Positions 49,054 to 58,608 are shown, counted from the first letter of the stretch. The stretch is 64,000 bases of DNA from CAWBJP01 sp044867425 (GCA_044867425.1 JBIOUX010000104.1:1-64000), one strand, 5' to 3'. Translations and numbers: made by a program. The notes: generated by a model from the letters alone, not told the origin.

Positions 49054-49911
49054 ATGACCTCCACCACTGACACCGGTCCGCTCCTCACCACCGGCTGGGA
49101 ATCCGACGCCCCCGTCGACGACTCCCTCCTCCGCCGCTTCCTGTCCTGCTGGGCGTCCGCCTGTGAGACCTTCGCCGGCGCCGGCGGCGGCCGGGCCCTG
49201 CGCACCCCCGACTTCGCCGCCGCCGACTACGGCCGTCCCAGCGGCTGGTTCAACTCGGCCACCCTGCTGGCGCCACCCGACCCGGCTCGCTTCGACGCCG
49301 TCCTCGACGACATCGAGGCGTTCTTCGGGTCCGGCACCGGTGAGGCGGTGCTGTTGAGCGCCTGGCCCCTCCCCGACCTGCGGGCCCGGGGCTGGCGCCT
49401 GGAGGGCCACCCGCCGCTCCTGGCCCGACCGCCCGCCGGCCTCGTCCCTCCTCCCGCCTGCCCACCGGTGGACATCGTCGATGTCACCGACGCCGCCGAG
49501 CTGGCGGAATGGGAGCGGGTGGCGGCCGAGGGCTACCCACTGCCCGAGCTGCTGCCCGTCCGGCCGGGTGCGATCGCCGACCCCAGCCTCCTCGACGACC
49601 CCCGCCTGCGGTTCACGCTGGGCCGGGAGGCCGGCGAGGCGGTGAGCCTCGGAGCCCTCTTCGTCGAGGCCGGCATCGGCTGCTTCACCCTCGGCGTGAC
49701 CCAGCCGCCGGCCCGGGGCCGGGGCCACTGGCGGGCCCACGCCATCCGCCGTCTCCTCGCCGCCCCCGACCTGTGGATGACCGGCATCTTCAGCGACTCC
49801 AGCCGCCCGCCGGCCGAGCGGCTCGGCTTCCTCCCCCTGTTCCGCTTCACCCTCTGGGTCCGGCCCCGTCCCGGTGCCGAGCCCGTCCAGACCAAAAGGA
49901 GCCCACGATGA
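49054..49911 (+). CDS. GNAT-like protein
   Basis: The 285-aa protein has a GNAT-like C-terminal half: VDIVDVTDAAELAEWERVAAEGYPLPEL, then SLGALFVEAGIGCFTLGVTQPPARGRGHWRAHAIRRLLA (acetyl-CoA loop region) and AERLGFLPLFRFTLWVR. The N-terminal half (YGRPSGWFNSATLLAPP) matches the extended actinobacterial members. The start is the ATG after the regulator-divergent gap. It is coupled to the TPR gene through ATGA. Substrate unknown. Confidence 0.6.
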   Translation: MTSTTDTGPLLTTGWESDAPVDDSLLRRFLSCWASACETFAGAGGGRALRTPDFAAADYGRPSGWFNSATLLAPPDPARFDAVLDDIEAFFGSGTGEAVLLSAWPLPDLRARGWRLEGHPPLLARPPAGLVPPPACPPVDIVDVTDAAELAEWERVAAEGYPLPELLPVRPGAIADPSLLDDPRLRFTLGREAGEAVSLGALFVEAGIGCFTLGVTQPPARGRGHWRAHAIRRLLAAPDLWMTGIFSDSSRPPAERLGFLPLFRFTLWVRPRPGAEPVQTKRSPR

Positions 49912-51341
49912 TCACCACTCCCTTCACCATTGCCGACAACCTTCCCGTGACCGGCGCCAGTTCCCAAGCGCAGGAGCGCTACGACATCGCCGTGGAAGCG
50001 CAGTTGCGCCTCGCCGACGACGTCGCCGAAGCCTGGGAGGCCACCGTCGAAGACGACCCCGGCTTCGTCCTCGGTCAGATCGGGCGGGCGTACCTGCGCT
50101 GCCTGTCGACGGAGGCGCCCGACGCCGCCGACGCCCGCCGGATCCTCGACGACCTGGGCGAGCCGGGAGGGCTCAATGACCGCGAGCGTCGCCACCTGGC
50201 CGCCGCCCGGGCCTACGCCCACCGCGACCTGCACGGCGCCAGCGAGCGGTTGGCTTCGCTGTCGGTCGCCTACCCCCGCGACGTCCTCGCCCTGGCCATC
50301 GGCCACCAGCTGGACTTCTTCTGCGGCGACTCCGTCACCCTGCGGGACCGCGTCGGCCGGGCTCTCATGTCCTGGCGTCCGGCGGAGCCGAACTTCGGCT
50401 TCCTCCTGGGGATGCACGCCTTCGGCCTCGAAGAGTGCGGGCTCTACCCCCAGGCGGAGGCCACGGGGATGCGGGCGCTGGCACACGACGCCCGCGACGT
50501 GTGGGCCCTCCACGCCGTTGTCCACACCCACGAGATGCAAGGCCGCACCCGCGATGGCCTGCGGACCCTGGAGGAGCGGCGGGCGGACTGGACGGAGGGC
50601 AACTTCCTGGCCGTGCACAACAGCTGGCACGAAGCGCTCCTCCTGCTCGACGCCGGTCACACCGAACGTGCCCTGGGGATCTATGACACGGCGGTGCGCC
50701 ACCCCGAGTCGGCCGACGTGGCCTTCACCCTGGTCGACGCCGCCGCCTTGCTGTGGCGGCTCCACCTCGACGGCGCCGACGTGGGGGGTCGCTGGTCCGC
50801 CCTGGCCGAGGCGTGGCACGGCCTGCTCGACGAACCCTGGTACGTCTTCAACGACATGCACGCCGCCATGTCCTTCGTGGGAGCAGGCCGGCTGGAGGAC
50901 GCCCGGGCCCTCGTCGCCCGCCTCGAGGCCCATGTGGCCTCCGGTCCCCGCCCGTCGGTTTCCAACGTGGCGATGACCGCCGAGGTGGGCCTCCCGGTGT
51001 GCTCCGCCATCCTGGCCTTCGGCGAGGGGCGCTACGGCGAGGTCGTGGACCTGCTCCACCCGATCCGCAAGATCGTGTACCGCTTCGGCGGCAGCCACGC
51101 CCAGCGGGACGCCGTCGCCCGGACCCTCTTCGAAGCCGCCATCCGGGCCGGCGACACCGATCTGGCCCAGGCGCTGGCCTCCGAGCGACTCGCCGTCAAG
51201 GAGGCCAACCCCTACACCTGGCGCCAGCTCGCCCGGATCCGGGCGGCCACCGGCGACCATGTCGCGGCCACGATGGCCACTGCTCCCCGCAGCCCGATCA
51301 GGTCAGCGGTGACGCCGGCGATGAGCGCTTCGAGGGCGTAG
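49908..51341 (+). CDS. TPR-repeat protein
   Basis: The 477-aa soluble protein is built of helical repeats from residue 25 on. It matches the tetratricopeptide family seen in actinobacteria and proteobacteria with motifs such as FLLGMHAFGLEECGLYPQAEATGMRAL, WALHAVVHTHEMQGRTRDGLRTLEER and FLAVHNSWHEALLLLDAGHTERAL. The His-rich HAVVHTHEMQGR and NSWHEAL segments are conserved and may form a functional site. The ATG is preceded by AAAGGAG and overlaps the GNAT-like stop. Function unknown. Confidence 0.75.
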   Translation: MITTPFTIADNLPVTGASSQAQERYDIAVEAQLRLADDVAEAWEATVEDDPGFVLGQIGRAYLRCLSTEAPDAADARRILDDLGEPGGLNDRERRHLAAARAYAHRDLHGASERLASLSVAYPRDVLALAIGHQLDFFCGDSVTLRDRVGRALMSWRPAEPNFGFLLGMHAFGLEECGLYPQAEATGMRALAHDARDVWALHAVVHTHEMQGRTRDGLRTLEERRADWTEGNFLAVHNSWHEALLLLDAGHTERALGIYDTAVRHPESADVAFTLVDAAALLWRLHLDGADVGGRWSALAEAWHGLLDEPWYVFNDMHAAMSFVGAGRLEDARALVARLEAHVASGPRPSVSNVAMTAEVGLPVCSAILAFGEGRYGEVVDLLHPIRKIVYRFGGSHAQRDAVARTLFEAAIRAGDTDLAQALASERLAVKEANPYTWRQLARIRAATGDHVAATMATAPRSPIRSAVTPAMSASRA

Positions 51342-51381
51342 CCGCCCGACCGAGCGGCGTGAGCCGACCGTCACGGTGCAC

Positions 51382-51441
51382 TGAGCCCCCCTGGTTCGAG
51401 CGTGGTTCCGAGACAGCTCCACACTCGCCCCGGGGGGCTCA
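51382..51441. terminator. Long inverted repeat between convergent genes
   Basis: TGAGCCCCCC (51382-51391) and GGGGGGCTCA (51432-51441) are perfect 10-bp arms around 40 bases. It lies between the convergent TPR gene and GGDEF/EAL gene, so a bidirectional terminator is the likely role. No T-tract on either side; the long loop is unusual. Confidence 0.45.
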
Positions 51442-51475
51442 CTCAGTCACGAACCGAAATCAACAAGGTCCGTGG

Positions 51476-54217
51476 TCAGTACAGATAAGCGGCGGCTCCG
51501 ACTGCCACCGGTGCCGCCGTGGCGGTGATGCCCGTGCGGAGGATCTCCTCGAGCACGTCGGCATCCACGGGGCGGGCCAGGTAGTAGCCCTGGGCCAAGT
51601 CGCACCCCAGCTGGCCGAGCACGTCCACCTGGGTGCCGGTCTCGACGCCTTCCGCCACCGCCTGCAGTTGCAGGGTCCGGGCCAGGGACACAATCGCTCC
51701 GACGAGAGACGAATTGCTGTCGTCGGAGTCAATCCCTGCGATGAACGTCCGGTCGATCTTGAGGATGTCGATGGGAAAGCGCTGCAGGTAGCTGAGCGAC
51801 GAGTACCCCGTTCCGAAGTCGTCGACGGCGAGTTTCACACCCAGCGCCTTGAGCGCTTCGAGCTTGGCGATGATGTTCTCGGTGTCGTGCATCATGGCGC
51901 CCTCGGTGATCTCGAGCACGAGCGTCGACGGGGCCAGTCCCGAGAGCTCCAGGGCTTCGGCGATGTGCGAGATGAGCTCGTCGCCTTGCAACTGCCGGGG
52001 GGAGAGGTTGACGCTGACCGTCAGCGGCGGCTCGTCGGGATGCTGGAGCTGCCAGCAACGGGTCCGGGTGCAGGCCTCGACCAGCACCTGCCGGCCCAGC
52101 TCGCAGATGAGGCCCGTCTCTTCGGCGATCGGGATGAAGGCGTTGGGCGGAAGCAGCCCTCGCTCGGGGTGGGACCAGCGGACGAGCGCTTCCACGCCGG
52201 AAATCCGCCCGGTGTCCAGGGTGACGATGGGCTGGTACTGGAGCGTGAGCTCGCCCCGGTCGAGGGCCCGCCGGAGGTCGGCCCGGATCTCGAGCCGTTC
52301 CATCGCCGCCGCGTGCATCTGCGGCTCGAAGATCTCGTAGCGTCGTTTGCCCCCACGCTTGGCCGTGTACATGGCGATGTCGGCGTTGCGGAGCAGCTGG
52401 CCGGTGGTGCTGTCGGGGTCGTGGAAGGCGATCCCGATGCTCGCTCCGACGACGATCTCCCTGCCGGCGACGGTGAAGGGCTGGTGCAGCACGTCGATCA
52501 GCCGGTCGGCCAAGCCGGTGGCGTCACTGTCGGACCCAAGGTCCTCGACGAGCAGGGCAAACTCGTCGCCGCCCAGCCGGGCAGCCGTGTCGGTGGCCCG
52601 CAGGGAGCCCCGGAGACGTTCCGCCACCGCGACCAGCAGCGCATCGCCGGCGGTGTGGCCCAAGCTGTCGTTGACCGTCTTGAAGTCGTCCAGGTCGACG
52701 AAGAGCACAGCCAGCTGGCGCTGGCGTCGGGCCGCCCGGCTCAGGGCGTGGGTCACCCGGTCCCGGAAGAGCGCCTGATTGGCGAGGCCGGTGAGCGAGT
52801 CATGGAACGCCTGGTGGGCCAGTTCCTGCTCCAGCCGCGTCCGCTCGGTGATGTCCCGGAAGCTCCACACCCGGCCCACGGGGAACCCATCCACCCGCTG
52901 CGGCTGCGAGTAGCGCTCGACGGTGCGCCCGTCGCGGAACTCGATCAGGTCGTGGCTGTTGGCCTCAGGCTGGGCGTAGAGCTCGCGGACCTTGGCCAGG
53001 AACGCCTCGGGGTCCTGGACCTGGGACAGCACGAAGGCGAGAGCCTCGTCGTCATCGCCGGTGCTGAGCAGCGACTCGGGAAGGCCCCACATCTCGACGA
53101 ACTTGTGGTTGAAGCTCCGGATGCGGCCGTCTCGGTCGACGACGAGGATTCCGTCGGCGGTGGAGTCGAGCGTGGCGTTGAGGAGGGACAGCGTCTCGTG
53201 GATCTCCGCCTCGGCCCGTTTCCGCTCGGTGATGTCCTGAACGGTGCCCGATACGACCGCCGGTGCCCCACCCACCCGGGCGGTCACCGCGCCCCGGCCG
53301 TGGAGCCAGCGCACGGTCCCGTCGGGAAGGAGGATGCGGAAGTCAAGGGCATGGTCGGCCCCGGACTCGACGGCCTGGCGCAGTCCGGCCAGCGCGTCCT
53401 GGTCATCGGGGTGGACCCGGGAAAGGAGGGTCCTGGGCGAGGGGTTGACCTCGCCGGCGTCGACCCCGAACAGCCGGTACAGCTCGTCCGACCACACCAG
53501 GCGGCCGCTGACGAGATCCAGTTCCCAGCTTCCGAGCCGGGCCACCGCCTGGGCTTCGGCGAGCCGTTCCTGCCGGTCGGCGGTGGCTCGCAGCAGCGTC
53601 TCGTTGAGTCGCCAGGAGACGAGGCCCGTGGCGCTCATCCCCAGGATGAAAGCGCCGTGCACTCCTGCCCACTGCCAGGGGTGGTTGATGGCGGGCTGGT
53701 GGTTGTAAACGGTCGTCGGGTCGATGGCGCCGGCCATCCCGTGCTGGAGCACGACGTAAGCGATGGCGATGAGGAACGGCCGCCAGTCCTGGTAGAGGGT
53801 GACGACTCCGACCATCACGAAATAGTGGAAGTGCATCTCGATGACGCCGCCAGAGAGGTGGACGAGCACCGCCGAGCTGGTGAGCAGGCCGAGGGAGGCC
53901 ACAACGGTGCTCGGTCGCCGTCCGGACCGCAGGGCCGTCGCCACGGCGGCGAAGTTCGCCACCACGCCGGCCTCGAACAGGCTGTGCCCGACGCCTTGAC
54001 CTTGGGCCAGGGCGTAGAGGAACAACCCCGGGACGTGCAGCCAGAGGACGACGAGAATCCCGCGATGCCGCTGGGCCCAGACGTTGTCGGGGAGCATGCT
54101 CCCCTTCGGCAGCCAGTTCCGGAGCCGACTGAGCCCTCGAGCGCCTGCCGGGCCGTGGTCGGGCGTGCTGCCGGCGTCCGTCAGGCCGTCCGGCGGGATG
54201 TGGATCGGTCGGGTCAC
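51476..54217 (-). CDS. Membrane GGDEF-EAL protein with PAS domains (c-di-GMP turnover)
   Basis: The 913-aa protein has an N-terminal membrane sensor of about six segments (residues 45-215), two PAS regions (about 230-350 and 360-480), GGDEF (about 495-655) and EAL (about 665-905). Both enzyme sites look intact. RLGGDEFALLVED is preceded by RATD five residues upstream, the product-inhibition I-site. The EAL domain has GVEALVRW, VLEITEGAMM, VDDFGTGYSSLSYL, DRTFI and AEGVETG. It can therefore in principle both make and degrade c-di-GMP. The GTG at 54217 with GGAG fits the riboswitch just upstream, which would feed c-di-GMP level back on its expression. Confidence 0.88.
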   Translation of the reverse strand: MTRPIHIPPDGLTDAGSTPDHGPAGARGLSRLRNWLPKGSMLPDNVWAQRHRGILVVLWLHVPGLFLYALAQGQGVGHSLFEAGVVANFAAVATALRSGRRPSTVVASLGLLTSSAVLVHLSGGVIEMHFHYFVMVGVVTLYQDWRPFLIAIAYVVLQHGMAGAIDPTTVYNHQPAINHPWQWAGVHGAFILGMSATGLVSWRLNETLLRATADRQERLAEAQAVARLGSWELDLVSGRLVWSDELYRLFGVDAGEVNPSPRTLLSRVHPDDQDALAGLRQAVESGADHALDFRILLPDGTVRWLHGRGAVTARVGGAPAVVSGTVQDITERKRAEAEIHETLSLLNATLDSTADGILVVDRDGRIRSFNHKFVEMWGLPESLLSTGDDDEALAFVLSQVQDPEAFLAKVRELYAQPEANSHDLIEFRDGRTVERYSQPQRVDGFPVGRVWSFRDITERTRLEQELAHQAFHDSLTGLANQALFRDRVTHALSRAARRQRQLAVLFVDLDDFKTVNDSLGHTAGDALLVAVAERLRGSLRATDTAARLGGDEFALLVEDLGSDSDATGLADRLIDVLHQPFTVAGREIVVGASIGIAFHDPDSTTGQLLRNADIAMYTAKRGGKRRYEIFEPQMHAAAMERLEIRADLRRALDRGELTLQYQPIVTLDTGRISGVEALVRWSHPERGLLPPNAFIPIAEETGLICELGRQVLVEACTRTRCWQLQHPDEPPLTVSVNLSPRQLQGDELISHIAEALELSGLAPSTLVLEITEGAMMHDTENIIAKLEALKALGVKLAVDDFGTGYSSLSYLQRFPIDILKIDRTFIAGIDSDDSNSSLVGAIVSLARTLQLQAVAEGVETGTQVDVLGQLGCDLAQGYYLARPVDADVLEEILRTGITATAAPVAVGAAAYLY

Positions 54218-54230
54218 GTTGCGCACTTCT

Positions 54231-54306
54231 CCACTTCGGTAGCCCGGCTGGCCCGGAGGGCCCCGTGGCTTTGCGTCCCCGCCTCGCAACGGGTTTGCCC
54301 TTTTCT
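54231..54306 (-). promoter_or_regulatory. c-di-GMP-I (GEMM) riboswitch
   Basis: On the minus strand the leader carries the class hallmarks in order: GGGCAAACCC (54300-54291), GACGCAAAGCCACGG (54277-54263), a GGGCCCTCCGGGCC hairpin, and AGCCGGGCTACCG (54249-54237). The 3-prime edge reaches the GGAG Shine-Dalgarno (54232-54229) of the GGDEF-EAL gene, so control of translation initiation is plausible. The match to the conserved GEMM core is close by eye. Confidence 0.85.
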
Positions 54307-54489
54307 TGTCATCGGGGTATCGGTTCGCAACAAAAATTCCTTGACTGGTAATTGCTGGGCTGGTCGCGATGCTCAGAAGTCGCTCACCTGCGACATCGCC
54401 CGTCCACTGATCGCCAGCTCGTGTGGCCTGTCACATGACCGCCGCCGACATGTCGCACCGGCTAGAACCGCGATGAGCCGGAGGAAGGG

Positions 54490-57400
54490 GTGGGAGTGGA
54501 GGTAGGGCAGCCGGGCGCGGCTCCGGAGCGGGCGGAGGGTCGACCGGCCAAGCTGCGCATCCGCGTCCTCGGTGGTCTCGATGTCGACGGGGTCGCCGAG
54601 CGGGATCTCGGGAGTCGCAAGGCCCGGACACTGGTGAAGCTGCTGGCCCTGGCCCGCGGGGTGCCGGTCGCCACCGACCGGATCGCCAACGTGCTCTGGG
54701 GGGAGAGGCTGCCGGCTCAACCGGCCGATCAGGTGGGGGTCCTCGTGTCGCGCCTGCGGGGCGTGCTCGGGCCCGAGCGGATCCCCCGCTCGGGCGCGGG
54801 GTACGCCCTGGTGGCCGACTGGCTGGACACCGATGAGCTCGGGATGCGGGCGGAGGAGTCGGCCGCCCGCCTCGCGGCCGGCCAGTTCGCCGCCGCCCGG
54901 GCGGCCGCCGAAGCGGCCCTGACGTTGGCCCGGGGGCCGCTGCTCCCCGACGAGGACGGGGAGTGGGTGCAAGCCGACAGGGCAGCCGTGGCTCGGGCCG
55001 TGGCGGGCGTCCGCCGGACGCTGGCGGAGGCGGCCGCGGCCCTCGGAGACCACGGGACGGCGGCGGCGGCCGCCGAGGCCACCCTCGACCACGATCCCTA
55101 CGACGAGGCGGCTCTCGGCCTCCTCATGCGGGCCCACGTGGCCGCCGGGCGGCCGGCTTCGGCGCTCGCCGCCTACGCCCGGCTCCGGGAACGGCTCGCC
55201 GAGGACCTCGGTGTCTCCCCCACCCCGGCCACCGAGGCGCTGCACACCTCGATCCTGCGGGGGGAGGAAGTTGTTCCCCGCCGCCCCGCCCGGCCGGCCA
55301 CGGTCGCGCCGGAGCTGGTTGGGCGGAAGCCCGAGATGAGCAGGCTCGAGGACCTGCTGGCCCGGGCGGCATCCGGAGCCGCGGTGAGCGTCGTGGTCGA
55401 AGGTGAGGCCGGCATCGGCAAATCGGCCCTGGTCGGTGCTTTCGCCGCCCGGGCCGCGGCCGGCGGGTCCGTCGTTCTCACCGGTCGCTGCGACGAGCTC
55501 GGGCGGGAGCTGCCCCTCCAGCCCGTCCTCGACGCCCTCGACGCCTATTTGGCTCCCCTCGGCGACGCCGCCGCAGGTGTGCTCGGCGATGAGACCACGG
55601 TGCTACGGCCCTTGCTGGCCGGTCACCTCCCGGGCGTGGCCGGCCCCACCCTGATGGGCGACGCCACCTCCGGGCAGGCCACGCTGTTCGCCGCCCTGCG
55701 CAGCGTCCTCAACCGCCTGGCGGAAGGCGGGCCCGGTCCGGTGGTCCTCGCCGTGGAGGATGTGCACCTGGCGTCCGCCACCACACTGGAATGGCTGGCC
55801 GCCGCCGCCCGCCGGGGGCGCCGCCTACTGGTGATCGCCACCCGCCGGCCCGAGGGACCGACGTTGCCCGACGCCGAGGTCGTCACCCTGGGGCCGCTGG
55901 ATCTCGACGCCGCCGCCACCCTCGTCGGCCCCGACCGGGCGCCCGCCCTCCATGCCCGCAGCGGCGGCCATCCGCTGTTCCTCGTCGAGCTGGCCCACGC
56001 CGCCGCCGGCGAGCTGCCCCACAGCATCCGCCAGGCGGTGGCCGAACGGGCCGACCGGCTGGGGCCGGCGGGGGCGACCCTGCGGGCGGCGGCCGCCCTC
56101 GGGCCCGAACTGGACCTCGACCTGCTCGGCTCCGTGCTCGGCCTGGCCCTGGGGGACCTGCTGTCCCAGCTCGAGACCGGTCTCACCGCCCGGCTGCTGG
56201 CCGAGCGCGGCGGGTCTCTGGCCTTCTCCCACGAGCTGGTGCGCGAAGCCCTGGCCGGAGCCACCACCGCACCGCGCCGGGCCTGGCTGCACCGGGAGGC
56301 CGCCGCCGTGCTCGCCGCCCGTCCCCGTTCCGACCCCCTGGCCGTCGCCTGGCACGCCCGCCAGGGGGGCGACGCGCCGGCGGCGGCCGCCGCTCTCGGG
56401 GCCGGCGCCCGGATCGCCGGAGCACGCTTCGAGCTGGGCGAGGCCGAGCGCCTCCTCGACGACGGCATCCGGCTCGAGGACACCATCCCCCTCCGCCTGG
56501 CCCGGGCCCGGGTGCGTCTCGCCCGCTTCGATCTGGTGGGCGCCCGGGCCGACGCCGAGGCCGCCCTGGCCGCCGGCGCCGGGGTGGAGGCCCTGGAGGT
56601 GGCGGGGTGGGTCGCCTACTACGGGCGGGACCACGACGCCGCCCGCCGCTATGCCGACGAGGGTGTGGCCCGAGCTGACGACCCGGCTCTGCGCGCCAGC
56701 TGCCTGGCCCTCGCCGGTCGCCACCGGCACTCCCGAGGAGAGCTGGCCGACGCCGAGTCGTGTCTGGTGGAGGCCACCGCCGCCCCCACGCCGGTGCGGG
56801 CCGTGGCCCAGATCTGGCTGGGGGCGCTGCGCGCCCACCAGGGCCGGCCCGACGAAGCCGCCGACCTGGTGGGACGGGGACTCGTCGACCCCGGCGCCAT
56901 CGGCCATCCCTTCGCCCCGTTGCACGCGCTGTTCGTCCGCTGCCACGCCGCCGGGATCGCCGGACGCCTCGACCTGGCCTTCCGCTCGGCGTCCGACCTC
57001 GCCGCCGAGGTGGCCCGCCAGGGCCAGCAAGCGGCCCGTTTCCGGCCCGTCCTCCAGAACCTGCGGGCCTGGCTGCTGCGGGCCACCGGCCAGTGGCCGG
57101 CCGCCGACGACGCCAGCGCCGAGGCCCTTGAGCTGGGGGCGGCGGTCGGCTTCGGCGAGCCGGGAGCGCACGCCGTCCTCGACCTGGCCGACGGTCGCCT
57201 GCGAGCAGGCGATGACGACGGCACCGCCCGGTGGCTCGCTCAGGCGAGCGACATGACCGCCGACGACGGGGCCACGATGGCGTGGCACCAGCGCCAGCGC
57301 CTCGCCTGGCTGCGCGGCCGGTTGGCCCTGGCCACCGGCGATCCGGCCGCCGCCGCCGCCGAGGCCGCGGCGTTGGTGGCCGACGCCCGCACCCGAGGCA

Positions 57401-57690
57401 CCCGGCGCTACCAGCTGCTGGGCCGGGCGCTGGCCGCCCTGGCCGGCGACGGGACCGACCACGAGGCGATCGAGGCGCTGCTGGGCGAGCTGGACCGGGT
57501 GGCGGCTCCCGAGGCCTGGTGGGTGACGGCCGAGCTGGCCGCCGCCCAGGATATCGACCGGTGGCGCTCGGCGGCGGAACGCCGGGCGGCGGTCCTGGTG
57601 GCGGCGGCGACGGGGATTCCCGGGGTCGACGCCGACACCGTCGGCCGGGCCTTGCGGGCCGAGCTCGACCGGGCCGTCCGCCCTCGCTGA
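54490..57690 (+). CDS. SARP-type regulator with AAA ATPase and TPR region
   Basis: The 1066-aa protein has an N-terminal winged helix (about 22-105, RKARTLVKLLALARGVPVATDRIANVLWG), a BTAD domain (about 110-250, ending LAEDLGVSPTPATEALHTSIL) and an AAA/STAND ATPase with Walker A VVEGEAGIGKSALVGAF (about 303-319) and VVLAVEDVHLAS. A long helical repeat region follows. No LuxR domain is present. GTG at 54490 is used; another GTG six bases later is possible. It is divergent from the GGDEF-EAL gene, with the riboswitch in the 272-base gap, and ends close to the convergent SnoaL-like gene. Confidence 0.82.
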   Translation: MGVEVGQPGAAPERAEGRPAKLRIRVLGGLDVDGVAERDLGSRKARTLVKLLALARGVPVATDRIANVLWGERLPAQPADQVGVLVSRLRGVLGPERIPRSGAGYALVADWLDTDELGMRAEESAARLAAGQFAAARAAAEAALTLARGPLLPDEDGEWVQADRAAVARAVAGVRRTLAEAAAALGDHGTAAAAAEATLDHDPYDEAALGLLMRAHVAAGRPASALAAYARLRERLAEDLGVSPTPATEALHTSILRGEEVVPRRPARPATVAPELVGRKPEMSRLEDLLARAASGAAVSVVVEGEAGIGKSALVGAFAARAAAGGSVVLTGRCDELGRELPLQPVLDALDAYLAPLGDAAAGVLGDETTVLRPLLAGHLPGVAGPTLMGDATSGQATLFAALRSVLNRLAEGGPGPVVLAVEDVHLASATTLEWLAAAARRGRRLLVIATRRPEGPTLPDAEVVTLGPLDLDAAATLVGPDRAPALHARSGGHPLFLVELAHAAAGELPHSIRQAVAERADRLGPAGATLRAAAALGPELDLDLLGSVLGLALGDLLSQLETGLTARLLAERGGSLAFSHELVREALAGATTAPRRAWLHREAAAVLAARPRSDPLAVAWHARQGGDAPAAAAALGAGARIAGARFELGEAERLLDDGIRLEDTIPLRLARARVRLARFDLVGARADAEAALAAGAGVEALEVAGWVAYYGRDHDAARRYADEGVARADDPALRASCLALAGRHRHSRGELADAESCLVEATAAPTPVRAVAQIWLGALRAHQGRPDEAADLVGRGLVDPGAIGHPFAPLHALFVRCHAAGIAGRLDLAFRSASDLAAEVARQGQQAARFRPVLQNLRAWLLRATGQWPAADDASAEALELGAAVGFGEPGAHAVLDLADGRLRAGDDDGTARWLAQASDMTADDGATMAWHQRQRLAWLRGRLALATGDPAAAAAEAAALVADARTRGTRRYQLLGRALAALAGDGTDHEAIEALLGELDRVAAPEAWWVTAELAAAQDIDRWRSAAERRAAVLVAAATGIPGVDADTVGRALRAELDRAVRPR

Positions 57691-57703
57691 GGGCCCCACC
57701 CCG

Positions 57704-58090
57704 TCAGCCCGCCGGCACCGCCGCTCCCATCTCCGCCAGCAGGGCGGCGCTCCAGCGCCCGCCGCACCAGACGCGGTCGCGGGCGATGGTGCCGTCGGGG
57801 GCCAGGGACAGCAGGTGGCAGTGGTGGGCGGCGTAGGGGACGCCGTCCTCTTCCCACACCAGGAAGTAGCTCACCGCCTCGCCTCCCGCCGTGGGCCGGC
57901 GGTCGAGCTCCTCGAAGCGGGCGGGGTGGCGGAACCAGCCGTCGTACACGGCGACGATGGCCGCCGCCCCCGACGCCCCGAAGCGCCAGTTGGGAACGGT
58001 GGCGTCGAGCGTGGCGCCCTCGGCGTAGCAGGCGGGAGGGATCCCGGTGCCGGCCTCGACGGCGTGGAGGAACGTATCGATCGCAGCCAT
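57704..58090 (-). CDS. SnoaL-like / NTF2-fold protein
   Basis: The 128-aa protein has an NTF2-like pattern: AAIDTFLHAVEAGTGIPPACYAEGATLDATVPNWRFGASGAAAIVAVYDGWF and VSYFLVWEEDGVPYAAHHCHLLSLAPDGTIARDRVW. It is a small enzyme or binding fold; the conserved His-His-x-His may mark the pocket. Function unknown. Confidence 0.65.
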   Translation of the reverse strand: MAAIDTFLHAVEAGTGIPPACYAEGATLDATVPNWRFGASGAAAIVAVYDGWFRHPARFEELDRRPTAGGEAVSYFLVWEEDGVPYAAHHCHLLSLAPDGTIARDRVWCGGRWSAALLAEMGAAVPAG

Positions 58091-58200
58091 GCCGGGAGCG
58101 TCGCGCCGGGGCCCTGCAGCAACCCTGCAACGGCGGTGCAGGCTCCGTGCAGGGCACGGAGCGGATGGTGGGCGACACCACCGATCACAGGAGGAGCACG

Positions 58201-58477
58201 ATGACCACCACGACCGTCGACCCGTCCGCCATCGAGGCTTTCGTCCACCGCTTCGCCGCCGACCGGGCCGCCGTCGCCCATGCCGCCACCGTCGTCATCG
58301 GCGTCCACGCTGGTGTGCACTCCCGCATCCCGGGCCGAGGGCGGACCGACGGCGGCGTGCCTGGGTGCCCAGGCCGGAGAGGCCCGCCTGGCCGAGGTGT
58401 GCCGGAACGCCGGCTTCACCCGCTTCCGCCGGGCCACGGAGACCCCGTTCAACATCGTCCTCGAAGCCCGGCCGTGA
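58201..58477 (+). pseudogene. Methyltransferase deletion relic
   Basis: An intact start (ATG with AGGAGGA) encodes TTTVDPSAIEAFVHRFAADR and ends near VVIG, the N-terminus of a large actinobacterial SAM methyltransferase family. The sequence then jumps, in another frame, to the family C-terminus LGAQAGEARLAEVCRNAGF, TRFRRATETPFNIVLEARP and a stop at 58475-58477. Some 230-270 internal residues, including the whole SAM-binding core, are missing. The first frame itself runs on as nonsense to 58485. Confidence 0.6.
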
Positions 58478-58558
58478 GCACCTGACGTTGCTCGGGGCAG
58501 GCGAGGGCGCAGCCGACGCCGAAGGCCGGTTCCGCGGAGCCGGCCTTCGCTGATTCGA

Positions 58559-58608
58559 TGGTGGCGGGGGCGGGAGTTGAACCCGCGACCTTCGGGTTCT
58601 GAGCCCCA
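58559..58608 (-). tRNA. 3-prime tRNA fragment (tRNA pseudogene), initiator-like
   Basis: On the minus strand this reads as the right half of a tRNA: anticodon stem-loop TGGGG-CTCAGAA-CCCGA, five-base variable loop AGGTC, T arm GCGGG-TTCAACT-CCCGC, acceptor CCCCGCC, discriminator A and encoded CCA. The GGG/CCC next to the loop is typical of initiator tRNA-Met, but the anticodon would be CAG, not CAT, and one stem pair is G-G. Upstream, GGCGG could pair with the acceptor end, but no D arm forms. It is thus a decayed tRNA or a fragment left by integration, not a working tRNA. Confidence 0.6.

Noticed and set aside
50753..54505. 1250-codon plus-strand frame across the TPR, GGDEF and riboswitch region
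   Set aside because: It is antisense to intact GGDEF and EAL motifs and has no recognisable protein content.
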